A stretch of 64,000 bases of DNA. It comes from CAWAHD01 sp963781785 (GTDB taxonomy: Bacteria > Planctomycetota > Planctomycetia > Isosphaerales > Isosphaeraceae). Made by a program: the position numbers and the translations under genes. Below the pieces are notes generated by a model, which searched no databases, had not been told where the DNA came from, and saw only the letters and a program-made list of their open reading frames with translations. Location: the NCBI GenBank assembly GCA_963781785.1, contig CAWAHD010000005.1, forward strand, positions 620,001 to 684,000, read 5' to 3'. Within the stretch, counting starts at the first letter, position 1, and every line of letters starts with the position of its first letter. Shown here piece by piece: positions 40,860-48,949 of this stretch.

Positions 40860-43061
40860 TCACCTCCATGACCTCAGAAAAAGGTGGGACGGGGCGAGGG
40901 CCTGTTCGAGCCCTACGCGCCCGGGCCGGGATGCGCCCTCGATTGCCGTGGAGTCGAACGGGGCGGCGGCAGGAGAGGCGACCCGCTCGTCGTGGGCCAG
41001 GATGCCGCGCTGGCCCACGATGATCCCGCGTCCGGCGGCGACCTGGACGTGGTAGACCGGCCGGCTGGCCGCATTCTCAATTGAGCCCAATCGCACCACG
41101 CCGCCCAGGGCACGAACAGCCTCGCCGGGTTTCAGGTCGAGCACCTTGACCCAGCCCTTTCCGGCCACCCAGAATCGCTCGAGATCGGTGACGACCAACG
41201 GCGCGCCGGCGATCGCAACCGTCTTGACGGGCTGCCGCGGGGGATGGTCAATCAAGAGCACGGGTGTGAAGGCCAGGGCGCCGGTGACTGTGTCCTCTGT
41301 CAGGATCTGATCGCCGGCTCGGATCGCCTCGACGGCCCGCAGGCCGGAAAGGGTCCACACGGGCGTTCCTTCCCCGAAGGAAGGGAGCATCGCCCGTTTC
41401 TCGAACGCCGCCTGGGACGACTCGCGCTCCCGCTCCCGGTCCCGATCTTGCGGAGGTGGAGTCGCAGCCGTGGCCGTTCCCACGAGGTCGTTCCACCACT
41501 TGACCCACGCCTGGCGTTTCGGGCCCGGCTTCTCGCGCACCGCGGCTTCAAGCGCCGTGGCGACCCGCTCGTTGACCTGGCTCACGTCCTGGTTAAAACG
41601 CTTGAGCGCCAACACGTCCTCTTCGAGGCGCGCGCGGGAGTAGTCGGCCTGCCGCTGGGCCTGCACCATGAGCTGTCCCACCGGGACCTGAGCCAGGAGC
41701 GGCACGCGCACCTGGGTGAGCTGCTGGAAATCCATGTCGCTCCCCACCACAGCGGCCAGGCGAGGAAACTGCGACATCATCTGCGGTCCCAGCAACTGCT
41801 CGCCTTCCATCATCGCCCCGGCGGCCGTGGACTGCTGCTGATTCTGGAGCATCCTCTGGCCGAGAGCGACGCCGGCCGGCCCTAACCCGGCCTTGGCCAT
41901 GACCTGAGGCGCTCCGGTCAGGTCGGGTACCCCCTGGAGCAACGGATCGACCGCGGAGCCGGGCGACCGGTACGTGAATCCCACAACGCGATTGGCCACC
42001 AGCAGGCCAAAGTTGTCGAAGCCGAGGATGTCGGTGGGCTTCACACTGGCCAGGGGTGGTGGTGCCTCGTAGAAGAAACGGCGATTTGCCCGCTCGCCGT
42101 GGACGTAAAGCTCGCCCGGACTTCCCGGGCCGCCGACGGGCCGGACCTCATACTCGACTTCGTCGCGGAGCAGGCTGATCAAGAGGCTCGCGAACTCGCG
42201 AGGATCGCGCCGCGACAGGCTCTCGCTCGCGAGATTCCGGACGTCGGCCGACGCGCCCAGAACGGCCAGCCACGCCAGCGCGCGCGACGCGGCGGGAGCG
42301 TCAATCTGACCCAGGAGACGGACGGCTCGCTCCTGGTCGGCTGGCCCGCCCGAGATGAAGACCTTCCAGATCGAGGGTACCGCCCGGGCGTCGTGCACAT
42401 GGGCCATCGCGGCCTCGGCCTCGGCACGCTTGCTCTTCTTGGCCAGCGACGCACTCCACTTCTGGAAGAGCGAAAACCACCGCGCGTCGGCCCGGTGCTG
42501 GGCCTCGACCATGGCTCGCTCGCCGGCGGTTGGCTGGCCCTTGGTCCACACGCCCTTCTGCTTGCGATATCCGAGCTTCTTCCACGCCTCTTCCCGCGCC
42601 GGATTGAGTCGGACCACCGCTGTCAGGTGGACCCTGGCCTCGGCAGTCAGGCCGTTCTGCTCGCACCACTCTGCCAGTTGCCATTGCGCCTGGGCTGTGT
42701 CGGGACTCTTGTCGCGGCGGGCGTGATAGCTGGCCAGAGTCGTCGCTGGCCCCGCGTCGCTCTTATGGTCGGCGATGACCGCCTCCGGGATTCGCCACTC
42801 CCCCTTGTCGAACACCTGCCCGAGCAGCCCGTGCGCCGTCGCGTGGTCCGGGGCGATCTCGAGCGCGATCGCCAGATGGCGGTGCCGCTCGACCTGCATT
42901 CCGTGTGCCTCGCACCACGATGCCAGACGGACGTGCGCGGCGGGGTCTCGGTCTGCGGAGGCAGCCGCGGCCTGATAAGCTCTGAGATCCTCGGCGGTCG
43001 GCGAATCGGCCGGCATGGCCACCATCACGCCGCAGCAGACGATGATGAAGTGGAACATCAA
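40860..43061 (-). CDS. Secreted TPR-HEAT protein with degenerate Hint domain (paralogue)
   Basis: A 733-residue intact ORF with the same architecture as the downstream gene: short signal sequence (FHFIIVCCGVMVAMPADS), TPR units (HVRLASWCEAHGMQVERHRHLAIALEIAP; AQWQLAEWCEQNGLTAEARVHL), HEAT region (AVPSIWKVFISGGPADQERAVRLLGQ), linker with Gln-rich and charged segments, and a Hint-like C-terminus. In the latter the nucleophile position is Ser (PSFGEGTPVW), the block-B TxxH is replaced (VTDLERFW) and the terminal Asn is Glu (LAHDE). Self-cleavage is therefore unlikely. A tail of about 35 residues follows. It may act as a partner or decoy of the intact paralogue. Function unknown. Confidence 0.82.
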   Translation of the reverse strand: MMFHFIIVCCGVMVAMPADSPTAEDLRAYQAAAASADRDPAAHVRLASWCEAHGMQVERHRHLAIALEIAPDHATAHGLLGQVFDKGEWRIPEAVIADHKSDAGPATTLASYHARRDKSPDTAQAQWQLAEWCEQNGLTAEARVHLTAVVRLNPAREEAWKKLGYRKQKGVWTKGQPTAGERAMVEAQHRADARWFSLFQKWSASLAKKSKRAEAEAAMAHVHDARAVPSIWKVFISGGPADQERAVRLLGQIDAPAASRALAWLAVLGASADVRNLASESLSRRDPREFASLLISLLRDEVEYEVRPVGGPGSPGELYVHGERANRRFFYEAPPPLASVKPTDILGFDNFGLLVANRVVGFTYRSPGSAVDPLLQGVPDLTGAPQVMAKAGLGPAGVALGQRMLQNQQQSTAAGAMMEGEQLLGPQMMSQFPRLAAVVGSDMDFQQLTQVRVPLLAQVPVGQLMVQAQRQADYSRARLEEDVLALKRFNQDVSQVNERVATALEAAVREKPGPKRQAWVKWWNDLVGTATAATPPPQDRDRERERESSQAAFEKRAMLPSFGEGTPVWTLSGLRAVEAIRAGDQILTEDTVTGALAFTPVLLIDHPPRQPVKTVAIAGAPLVVTDLERFWVAGKGWVKVLDLKPGEAVRALGGVVRLGSIENAASRPVYHVQVAAGRGIIVGQRGILAHDERVASPAAAPFDSTAIEGASRPGRVGLEQALAPSHLFLRSWR

Positions 43062-43258
43062 CCAATCTCCCAGCGCGATCGACTGGATTCAGGCAATAAG
43101 GTCGGAATCATCAGGCGGGAAGCGACGATCGCAGAGGCCTGCCACGCGGAAGATCGGCCGCTCTCAGCGTGCGCCCGGCCGGCCCGGCAATCGCTTCGCT
43201 TCCTGGATTGATTCACTACTCTGGCAATTCTACCCCCTCCGTCCTGAGGCTCACATCC

Positions 43259-44167
43259 TTAATTCTTGAGTGTCTCTCGTGGGAGACGGATTTCGCCCTC
43301 TCTCAGAGCCGCATACAAGGCCGCCGTGACCAGGTCGGCGGTCGTTCCCGGGTTGAATCGATGATCCGGCCGGCGCAGCCAGGCATCGAACTCCAGGAAT
43401 TCCTCCCCAGCCCGTTCACTCTCGGGCCAGCCGGTGCCGAGCAGAAGGGCGGACCGACGAGAGACTTCGCGTGCGCATTCCATGCCGAACTTGCGGGCGA
43501 CGAGCGAGTCCGGGTGACGTGCCAGCAGGTTCAGATACGTGGCGACGATTGACGTTTCGAGCGACCGTCCCGATGCGAGCCAATTGCGCAGGTCCGGCAG
43601 CGCCTCGCCCAGGACTTCGCGAAATCCGCTGGCATACTGCCGCGCGACCAGGTCCCTGTCCGCAGCCAGGGTCATGGCGGCGCGGAGGTCGATCGTGGGC
43701 TCGTTTGCGACGTCCTGGTCAGACACTTCTCCGAGACCGCCCGGCCGTGCCAGCCCGATCGCATGATAGACCAGCCGGGTATCTTCCAGGGTTGTCTGGG
43801 CGAGAACCTTCTCGACGCCGGCAGCCAGCTCTGCACCGGCGGGGACGGCCGCCAGGGCGCGAGCAAGAGAACGATCCCGAGGTTGGTGTTGGTGCTCACG
43901 ACGCGCCGGGTGGCTGCGATCGCGTCATGCACCGCCCTGCCCACGCCCAGGGCGGCCGCCCGGTCGAGGGGCTCGACAATCGCGGCTGCGCTCAAGAGGA
44001 AGTCGACGAAGTGCAGTCCCTCGAGATCCGCAAACCGATGGACATTCCCGGGCTTCTTAGCCGCTCACCTCCAGGAGGCACGCCGTCTGCGCCAGCCGGC
44101 CCGGGCTCAAGGCGGCCGGCCGGGGCGATGTCCCCCCGCGACGCGAGTTTTCGGGTACGTCGGTCAT
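43259..44167 (-). CDS. Triphosphoribosyl-dephospho-CoA synthase-like (CitG/MdcB family), two frameshifts
   Basis: A CitG-family protein recurring in H4MPT C1 clusters. The pieces read RLAQTACLLEVSG, then KKPGNVHRFADLEGLHFVDFLLSAAAI and STNTNLGIVLLLAP, then LAAVPAGAELAAGVEKVL...HAIGLARPGGLGEV and a helical C-terminus. Frame breaks are near 44055 (one extra base) and 43855 (one base missing in a CCC run). They compensate, so the total is 302 codons plus stop, a normal family length. The KPGNV and NTNLG motifs bind substrate in the family. The start at 44167 lies 10 bases after the ATP-grasp stop. The true substrate in this context is unknown. Confidence 0.82.
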
Positions 44168-44177
44168 GGGCGCCGGC

Positions 44178-45113
44178 TCACGATCCCATCTCTTTGAGCG
44201 CCACCAAAATCGCAGAGGCGATGTCGACCCCGGTGACCCGAGCCAGTGCCCGCCAGCCGGGCACCGCATTCACCTCGAGCACGACCAGCTCTTCCCGGTC
44301 GAGATCGAGGACCAGGTCGACGCCTGCCATCTCGGCCCCGACCGCACACGCGGCCTTGAGCGCAAGCCGTTCGGTTTGCGGGTCGAGCCGGCACGGCTCG
44401 GCATGGCCGCCCAGCGACACGTTGGTGCGCCACTCTCCCGGGTGCGCGCGCCGGATCATGGCCCCGATCACCGCGCCTCGGAGCACGAACACGCGGATGT
44501 CGTGGCCCGGGTGCCGTACGACGCCCTGGAGATAGAGGACGGCACCCATCCGCTCCAGTGCATGAAATGTCCGCCATGCCAGCTCCCTGTCGCTCAAGCG
44601 CATGAGGCCGCGGCCCTCCGATCCGAATAGCGGCTTGACCACGACATCGCCACCGAGGTGTTCGAACGCCTCGAGAGCGGCGGTCGCCGATTCCCCCACC
44701 CAGGTCGGGGGCACCGGCAAGCCCGCCGAGTCAATCAAGGCCAGCGTCAAGTATTTGTCCACGGCCGTTTCCACGGCCCGAGGCGGGTTGAGCACCGGGA
44801 CGCCCGATGCCGCGAGGCGGTGCAGTGCATCCATCCGGAAAACGACCTGCTCGAGACTCCCCGGCGGCATCATCCGCACCAGGACGCCGTCGACTTGCGT
44901 CAGGTCGCGCCCGCCGGCCGACACGATCGCGCCACGGCGATCGATTCCGCCGGCCCCCAGGCCGACCGCCGATGCCCGCCGATGCCCGGCCAGTTCCGCC
45001 CGGACCAGAGGAAAGGGAATCGCGGAGAGCGACACACCGACGTGCTCGGCCGCGCGCTTCAGGTCCGAGACGTGCCACCCAAAACCGGAGACCAGTGCAA
45101 CCAGCGAGGTCAT
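44178..45113 (-). CDS. RimK-family ATP-grasp ligase (MptN-like)
   Basis: A 311-residue ATP-grasp enzyme related to RimK and to the tetrahydromethanopterin alpha-L-glutamate ligase MptN. Visible are the pre-ATP region (VRMMPPGSLEQVVFRMDALHRL), the ATP-binding DVVVKPLFGSEGRGLMRL, PGHDIRVFVLRGAVIGAMIRR and the metal-binding end VLEVNAVPGWRAL. It is intact. It lies between mch and the CitG-like gene, which supports a role in glutamylating the C1 carrier or a related cofactor, but the exact acceptor is inference. About 50 bases of GATTTCGGATT-type repeat lie upstream. Confidence 0.88.
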   Translation of the reverse strand: MTSLVALVSGFGWHVSDLKRAAEHVGVSLSAIPFPLVRAELAGHRRASAVGLGAGGIDRRGAIVSAGGRDLTQVDGVLVRMMPPGSLEQVVFRMDALHRLAASGVPVLNPPRAVETAVDKYLTLALIDSAGLPVPPTWVGESATAALEAFEHLGGDVVVKPLFGSEGRGLMRLSDRELAWRTFHALERMGAVLYLQGVVRHPGHDIRVFVLRGAVIGAMIRRAHPGEWRTNVSLGGHAEPCRLDPQTERLALKAACAVGAEMAGVDLVLDLDREELVVLEVNAVPGWRALARVTGVDIASAILVALKEMGS

Positions 45114-45215
45114 CGAGCCAAATCCGAAAACCTAAATCCGACATCCTGAATCCGAAATCCGAAAGCAAACCAGGAACCAGTTCCGAAAACCTCAATCAGA
45201 AGATCGGAGATAGGC
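45114..45215. repeat. ATCCGAAA-type short repeats
   Basis: A spacer made of irregular copies of AATCCGAAA and AAATCCG (for example AATCCGAAATCCGAAA). Similar tracts occur at about 47560-47600 and, in frame, in sucB near 23090-23130 (encoding PDPKSPIANRES). Confidence 0.6.
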
Positions 45216-46166
45216 TCACAGGTCAAACGATCGCGCGAGGACTTCGGGAACAGTTTGCCCGAAACCGTGAACCTTGCCCGTCTCGACGTTTTGAAACACG
45301 ACTTCGGCGGGGCTGAACAGGTGGGGATCGACGGCGTAAAAATCGTGGTTGTAGCGGGCGAAGATCGCCGCGAACGGCTCGCCGAAATCGCGCGAGGCCG
45401 AGGAAGGAACCTGCGGCCCGATCGCTTCGAGGCTGGCGTCATCGCCGGTCACAGCCAGAGTCACCCGCGCGCCGTAAAGGATCGCATCGTTGGTACGGCC
45501 GATCGCGGCGATGTCGGTGGCTGCGACCGGCGGCAGCGGAGCCGTGCCGTGCCCCGAGATGATGCGAGCGAGATCAAATTTGAGCTCGGCCAGCTTGTGC
45601 AAGGCCGTCTCGACCGAGCGAGCGACGATCTGGACGCACCCGGCCAGGCTTGCTGTGGGCGCGGCCAGAAGTGTGACCTGGTCGGGATCGACCTTGCAAG
45701 ACGCGGCGATCCGGGCGACCAGGGCCGGCGGAGGCGGCTTGCGCGTTTCGAGCACACCGAACACCTCTTCGGCCGTTTCGCGAAATCCGATCACGTCAAA
45801 GATCGCCTCGCTGCCCGCGGCCGCCCGCATCGGACCGGAGCCCATCGCGAAGAACTTGCCTTCCTTGAGCGCCCAGCCGGCATACTGACTGGCCAGGCAC
45901 GCGTGCACCGGATGGTCGGTGACGACCTGGACCAGCGGCAGAGCTCGCCCGCGAATTTCTCCCGGTACGATCGACACGTCGCCCAGGCGGCCCAGGCAGA
46001 TCCGCGCCAGCTCGATACCGGCGAGCCAGCCTCCGCGCGCTTGGATACCGCAATCCACGAATTGGCCGCCACCGTCAATCCGGTGAATAGCGACCCGAAA
46101 TTCATCTGCCCTGGCGAGTATCTGCGAGACCAGATCCCCGGCCAGATGGTTCAAGGAATGGTTCAT
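45216..46166 (-). CDS. mch: Methenyltetrahydromethanopterin cyclohydrolase
   Basis: Converts methenyl-H4MPT to formyl-H4MPT (reversible) in H4MPT-linked formaldehyde oxidation. Family sequence is seen in VDCGIQARGGWLAGIELARICLG, HACLASQYAGWAL, FFAMGSGPMRAAAG, KFDLARIISGHGTAPLPPVA and IGRTNDAILYGARVTL. About 316 residues from the ATG at 46166; a GTG at 46184 is the alternative. It is intact, and is the clearest marker that the surrounding cofactor genes belong to H4MPT C1 metabolism. fae, mtdB and fhc genes are not in the window. Confidence 0.96.
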   Translation of the reverse strand: MNHSLNHLAGDLVSQILARADEFRVAIHRIDGGGQFVDCGIQARGGWLAGIELARICLGRLGDVSIVPGEIRGRALPLVQVVTDHPVHACLASQYAGWALKEGKFFAMGSGPMRAAAGSEAIFDVIGFRETAEEVFGVLETRKPPPPALVARIAASCKVDPDQVTLLAAPTASLAGCVQIVARSVETALHKLAELKFDLARIISGHGTAPLPPVAATDIAAIGRTNDAILYGARVTLAVTGDDASLEAIGPQVPSSASRDFGEPFAAIFARYNHDFYAVDPHLFSPAEVVFQNVETGKVHGFGQTVPEVLARSFDL

Positions 46167-46218
46167 GGTAAAGCTTGCGTCCACCAGCCCGGCCCGTGTT
46201 CGTCGTCTGTCGTTCTTA

Positions 46219-46242
46219 CTTCATCCTTCATCCTTCATCCTT
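46219..46242. repeat. Heptamer array at 3' end of the formylglycine-enzyme-like gene
   Basis: TTCATCC units on the plus strand (AAGGATG in the sense of both flanking minus-strand genes). They encode the last residues (RKDEG) and the TGA stop of the 46228-47286 gene, and lie 53 bases upstream of the mch start. Confidence 0.8.
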
Positions 46243-47286
46243 TCGTGTCGCCACCAGGGCGACACGGAAGCCCAGGCCGGAGCCGCGGCTGTCGGTCCTG
46301 GCGAAGCCGCGATTGGCCGGCAGACATTCGAAGCCGCTGTTGTGCCAGCAACCGCCCCGCATCGCCCAGAGCGCACTCGAGGAATTGGCGACCGGATCGA
46401 CACCTCCGGTCAGCTTCTCGTTATATCTGTCCCGGCACCACTCCCAAACATTGCCGTGCATGTCATGGAGGCCCCATGGGTTGCCGCGGTACCGCCCGAC
46501 CCTGGTCGTCTCGCGTGCATAAGGTCCAACCGGGGCGCCGTTGAATGGCTTGGTCCCGTCAAAGTTGGCGTCGTGACTGCTCAGCCGGTCTCCCAGCGCG
46601 GTGATCGTCGTCTTGCCCGCGCGGCAGGCAAATTCCCATTGCGCCTCGGTGGGAAGCGCGTATTCCCAGCCCGGCTCGAGCCGCCCTGCTCTCCGCTCGT
46701 CTTCGGTCAGCTTTCGACAGAATTCTTCGGCCTCGGCACGGCCCACGAAATAGATCGGGTAGTCGGGTCCTTCGCCCACGTGCTCCCGCATCGAGCCGTC
46801 GCCCACCGGCCGGGGTTGGCCAGGGTCCAGTGCACGCTGGTCTCGCAGCGTTCTGTGCATGACCGAAAGCCACTGCCCCTGGGTCACCTCGAACTTTCCC
46901 ATCCAGAACCCGCGGGTGATCGTCACCTGAACCGGCGCGGCGTCAACGAACTGCCATCGCGATCCGGGCGTGTTTCCCATCCGAAACCGCCCCGGCGGAC
47001 ACCAGCAGAAGGCCATCTTCAATCCGTTCTTGTCTTGCTGCTCGCCGGCCTTGGCCAGTTCCGCGGTCTCGATCTCGATGGAGGCAATATCAGGCTCGGC
47101 AGCCGGAGCGGCGAGCGTCGCCGGGCGCGGTGGCAGCAGTGGCGGCGACTTGGGCGCTCTTACGCTCGAGGGCGGTGCCGCGACCGGCGGCGGGGGCAGC
47201 GCGGGCGCCTGCGACAGCCGAAACGCTTCCCCCGCGGCAGCCAGTGCCACGGCCGACATCGCAATCCAGGCGAACGCTCTGTTCAT
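46228..47286 (-). CDS. SUMF1/formylglycine-generating-enzyme-like protein
   Basis: An exported protein: signal segment (FAWIAMSAVALAAAGEAF), Pro-rich linker to about residue 65, then an FGE-sulfatase domain (FCWCPPGRFRMGNTPGS, GFWMGKFEVTQGQWLSVM, LPTEAQWEFACRAG, GLHDMHGNVWEWCRDRY, RGGCWHN...NRGFARTDSRGSGLGFRVA). The two catalytic Cys of true formylglycine-generating enzymes are not clearly placed, so it may be a binding or regulatory member, a type common in planctomycetes. The start at 47286 follows a GGAGA box. Its stop is made by the heptamer array. It is on the same strand as mch. Confidence 0.88.
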   Translation of the reverse strand: MNRAFAWIAMSAVALAAAGEAFRLSQAPALPPPPVAAPPSSVRAPKSPPLLPPRPATLAAPAAEPDIASIEIETAELAKAGEQQDKNGLKMAFCWCPPGRFRMGNTPGSRWQFVDAAPVQVTITRGFWMGKFEVTQGQWLSVMHRTLRDQRALDPGQPRPVGDGSMREHVGEGPDYPIYFVGRAEAEEFCRKLTEDERRAGRLEPGWEYALPTEAQWEFACRAGKTTITALGDRLSSHDANFDGTKPFNGAPVGPYARETTRVGRYRGNPWGLHDMHGNVWEWCRDRYNEKLTGGVDPVANSSSALWAMRGGCWHNSGFECLPANRGFARTDSRGSGLGFRVALVATRKDEG

Positions 47287-47828
47287 GTGGTCTCCGAGCG
47301 GCAAGGCTCGCGGAGTGGCGCCGGGGTTGGTTCCTCGATTCGAGCCCGGCGCGCCGCCGATCATTTCGCATCGTGTCCGGTTGCCACTATAACTCAAGCG
47401 GCCGTAAGAGACACATCATCGAGCTTGCGCGAGCGATGAACAATACTTATGTCGAGCAGATCTCGGCCTCGGCCCGCGCTGCGATCCAGGAGCTGGACCG
47501 CCGCGGCGTGATCGACCCGAAACGAAGAGAGGACCGAGATGGCAGCCCAACGCGGCATAGCCGAAACCAAGCACGAAATCCTGAGTCTCAAATCCGAAAA
47601 GATGCGCGCACGACGCGCCGACGGCTCGCGGCTCGCGATCCGCCGGCTCCCGACAGCGGGCGTACGCGTCAACGGATCCCCCGCCATCGGCGAGTTGTTC
47701 TTTTGCGAGTCTTCCGACGATATGATGTGAAACGATCATGTCGTTTCTCCCGTGATCTTGCACAGGTTGCAACTACTATCATGGTGCGCCGAGTATCAAA
47801 AAGCGACGAAATCACTGAGAGAGCTCCA
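47287..47828. other. Spacer with unassigned short ORFs and repeats
   Basis: A plus-strand frame starting at 47436 (MNNTYVEQISASARAAIQELDRRGVI) has gene-like composition for about 30 codons, then runs into ATCCGAAA-type repeat (encoding NPESQIRK). It stays open into the ROK gene, so it could be the 5' stub of a lost gene. A 63-codon ORF at 47539 is also possible. Nothing recognised. Confidence 0.4.
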
Positions 47829-48542
47829 ATGAATGTTCTCGTGATCGATGTTGGCGGCCAACACGTCAAGCTCATGGCCACGGGCCAGGAGGCTCGCCGA
47901 AGGTTCGAATCCGGGCCGGAGATGACCGTCGAGATGATGGTCGAAGGGGTCAAGAAGACCGCCGAAGGGTGGTCATTCGCCGCGGTTTCTCTGGGTTATC
48001 CCGGCCCGGTCCTGCGGGGTCGCCCCGTGTGCGAGCCCAGGAATCTCGCCCCCGGCTGGGTCGGGTTTGATTTCGAAAAGGCGTTCGGATGTCCCGTCAA
48101 GTTGATCAACGACGCGGCCATGCAGGCCCTGGGCAGCTATCAGGGGGGGCGCATGCTGTTCCTTGGCCTCGGCACAGGGCTCGGCTCGGCGATGATCGTT
48201 GACGGCGTGGTCGAGCCCATGGAACTGGCTCATCTCCCGTTTCGCAAGGCGACCTTCGAAGATTACGTCGGCGAGCGAGGCCTGAAGCGACTCGGCGCGA
48301 AGCGATGGAGACGCAGAGTCCAGGAGGTAGTCGAGACCCTGTCGGCCGCACTCCAACCCACCGATGTGGTGATCGGCGGGGGCAACGTCAAGAAGCTCAA
48401 GCAACTCCCGCCGGACACCCGCGCCGGTGATAACGACAATGCCTTCACCGGCGGATTCCGGCTCTGGGAAGAAGGCGGTCCGATCCGCACGTCCTTCGTC
48501 CCCACCCAGGGAGCCGGACGGACGGAAGACCGCGCGCCTTGA
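47829..48542 (+). CDS. ROK-family sugar kinase (polyphosphate/ATP glucokinase-like)
   Basis: A 237-residue actin-fold kinase. It has the N-terminal phosphate loop VLVIDVGGQHVKLMATG, substrate loop VSLGYPGPVLRG, the ND catalytic pair in KLINDAAMQALGSY and the second phosphate loop MLFLGLGTGLGSAMIVDG. The length fits polyphosphate glucokinase-type ROK proteins. The CxCGxxGC zinc motif of other ROK kinases is absent, as in that subgroup. It probably phosphorylates glucose or a related hexose. A promoter-like sequence and terminator element follow. Confidence 0.88.
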   Translation: MNVLVIDVGGQHVKLMATGQEARRRFESGPEMTVEMMVEGVKKTAEGWSFAAVSLGYPGPVLRGRPVCEPRNLAPGWVGFDFEKAFGCPVKLINDAAMQALGSYQGGRMLFLGLGTGLGSAMIVDGVVEPMELAHLPFRKATFEDYVGERGLKRLGAKRWRRRVQEVVETLSAALQPTDVVIGGGNVKKLKQLPPDTRAGDNDNAFTGGFRLWEEGGPIRTSFVPTQGAGRTEDRAP

Positions 48543-48608
48543 GAACTGCAGAAGACAAATAGCCGCGATTCCACCAAGTCATCGGCCGGCGCGGGAACTG
48601 CAAGAGAC

Positions 48609-48638
48609 TTGCTTTTCTGTCGGCGCAGGGCGTATCAT
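48609..48638 (+). promoter_or_regulatory. Promoter upstream of the leader element
   Basis: TTGCTT (48609-48614) and TATCAT (48633-48638) are 18 bp apart. Transcription would start near 48645 and enter the conserved element at 48705-48811 before reaching the gene at 48950. Confidence 0.5.
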
Positions 48639-48704
48639 AATGAACATGTTCTGAGGGTCGACACGGGCCTGCGGCCGGTCGGCTCCCAGAAAAGGTTCGA
48701 GTTT

Positions 48705-48811
48705 GTCGGATGACTGGACGAAGGGCACCCCGGCTATACCGGGTGGTCCGTCGAAGAGTAAGCCGGCGTGGTCCAGGACCTGAGGGTTCTCGACCACGCC
48801 GGCTTTTTTTT
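48705..48811 (+). ncRNA. Conserved 107-nt leader element with intrinsic terminator, copy 1
   Basis: The first conserved hairpin is CCGG-centred (ACCCCGGCTATACCGGGTGG region). A terminator of a 14-bp perfect stem (AAGCCGGCGTGGTC with its complement at 48792-48805) follows and ends in eight T. It aligns without gaps to the copy at 63886-63991 (minus strand): I count 79 identical positions of 100. It lies 138 bases before the ATG at 48950 and after a sigma70-like promoter. It could be an attenuator/riboswitch-type leader or a short independent RNA. No known riboswitch class is recognised. Confidence 0.6.
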
Positions 48812-48949
48812 GCTCTCGTTGGCCCGGCCGAGCCCCAAGAACGAACGTCGAACCCGATGGATCGGCTCGATATCGAGATGACGCTGTTGCTCACCGCTTC
48901 CCAAGTGAACCATTGCTACGTTCACCAACATTCACCAATGAGGAACCAG

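Noticed and set aside
48760..48811. Simple terminator of the ROK kinase gene only
   Set aside because: It lies more than 200 bases after the ROK stop, follows a separate promoter-like sequence, and the conservation with the 63.9 kb copy extends 55 bases upstream of the terminator stem.
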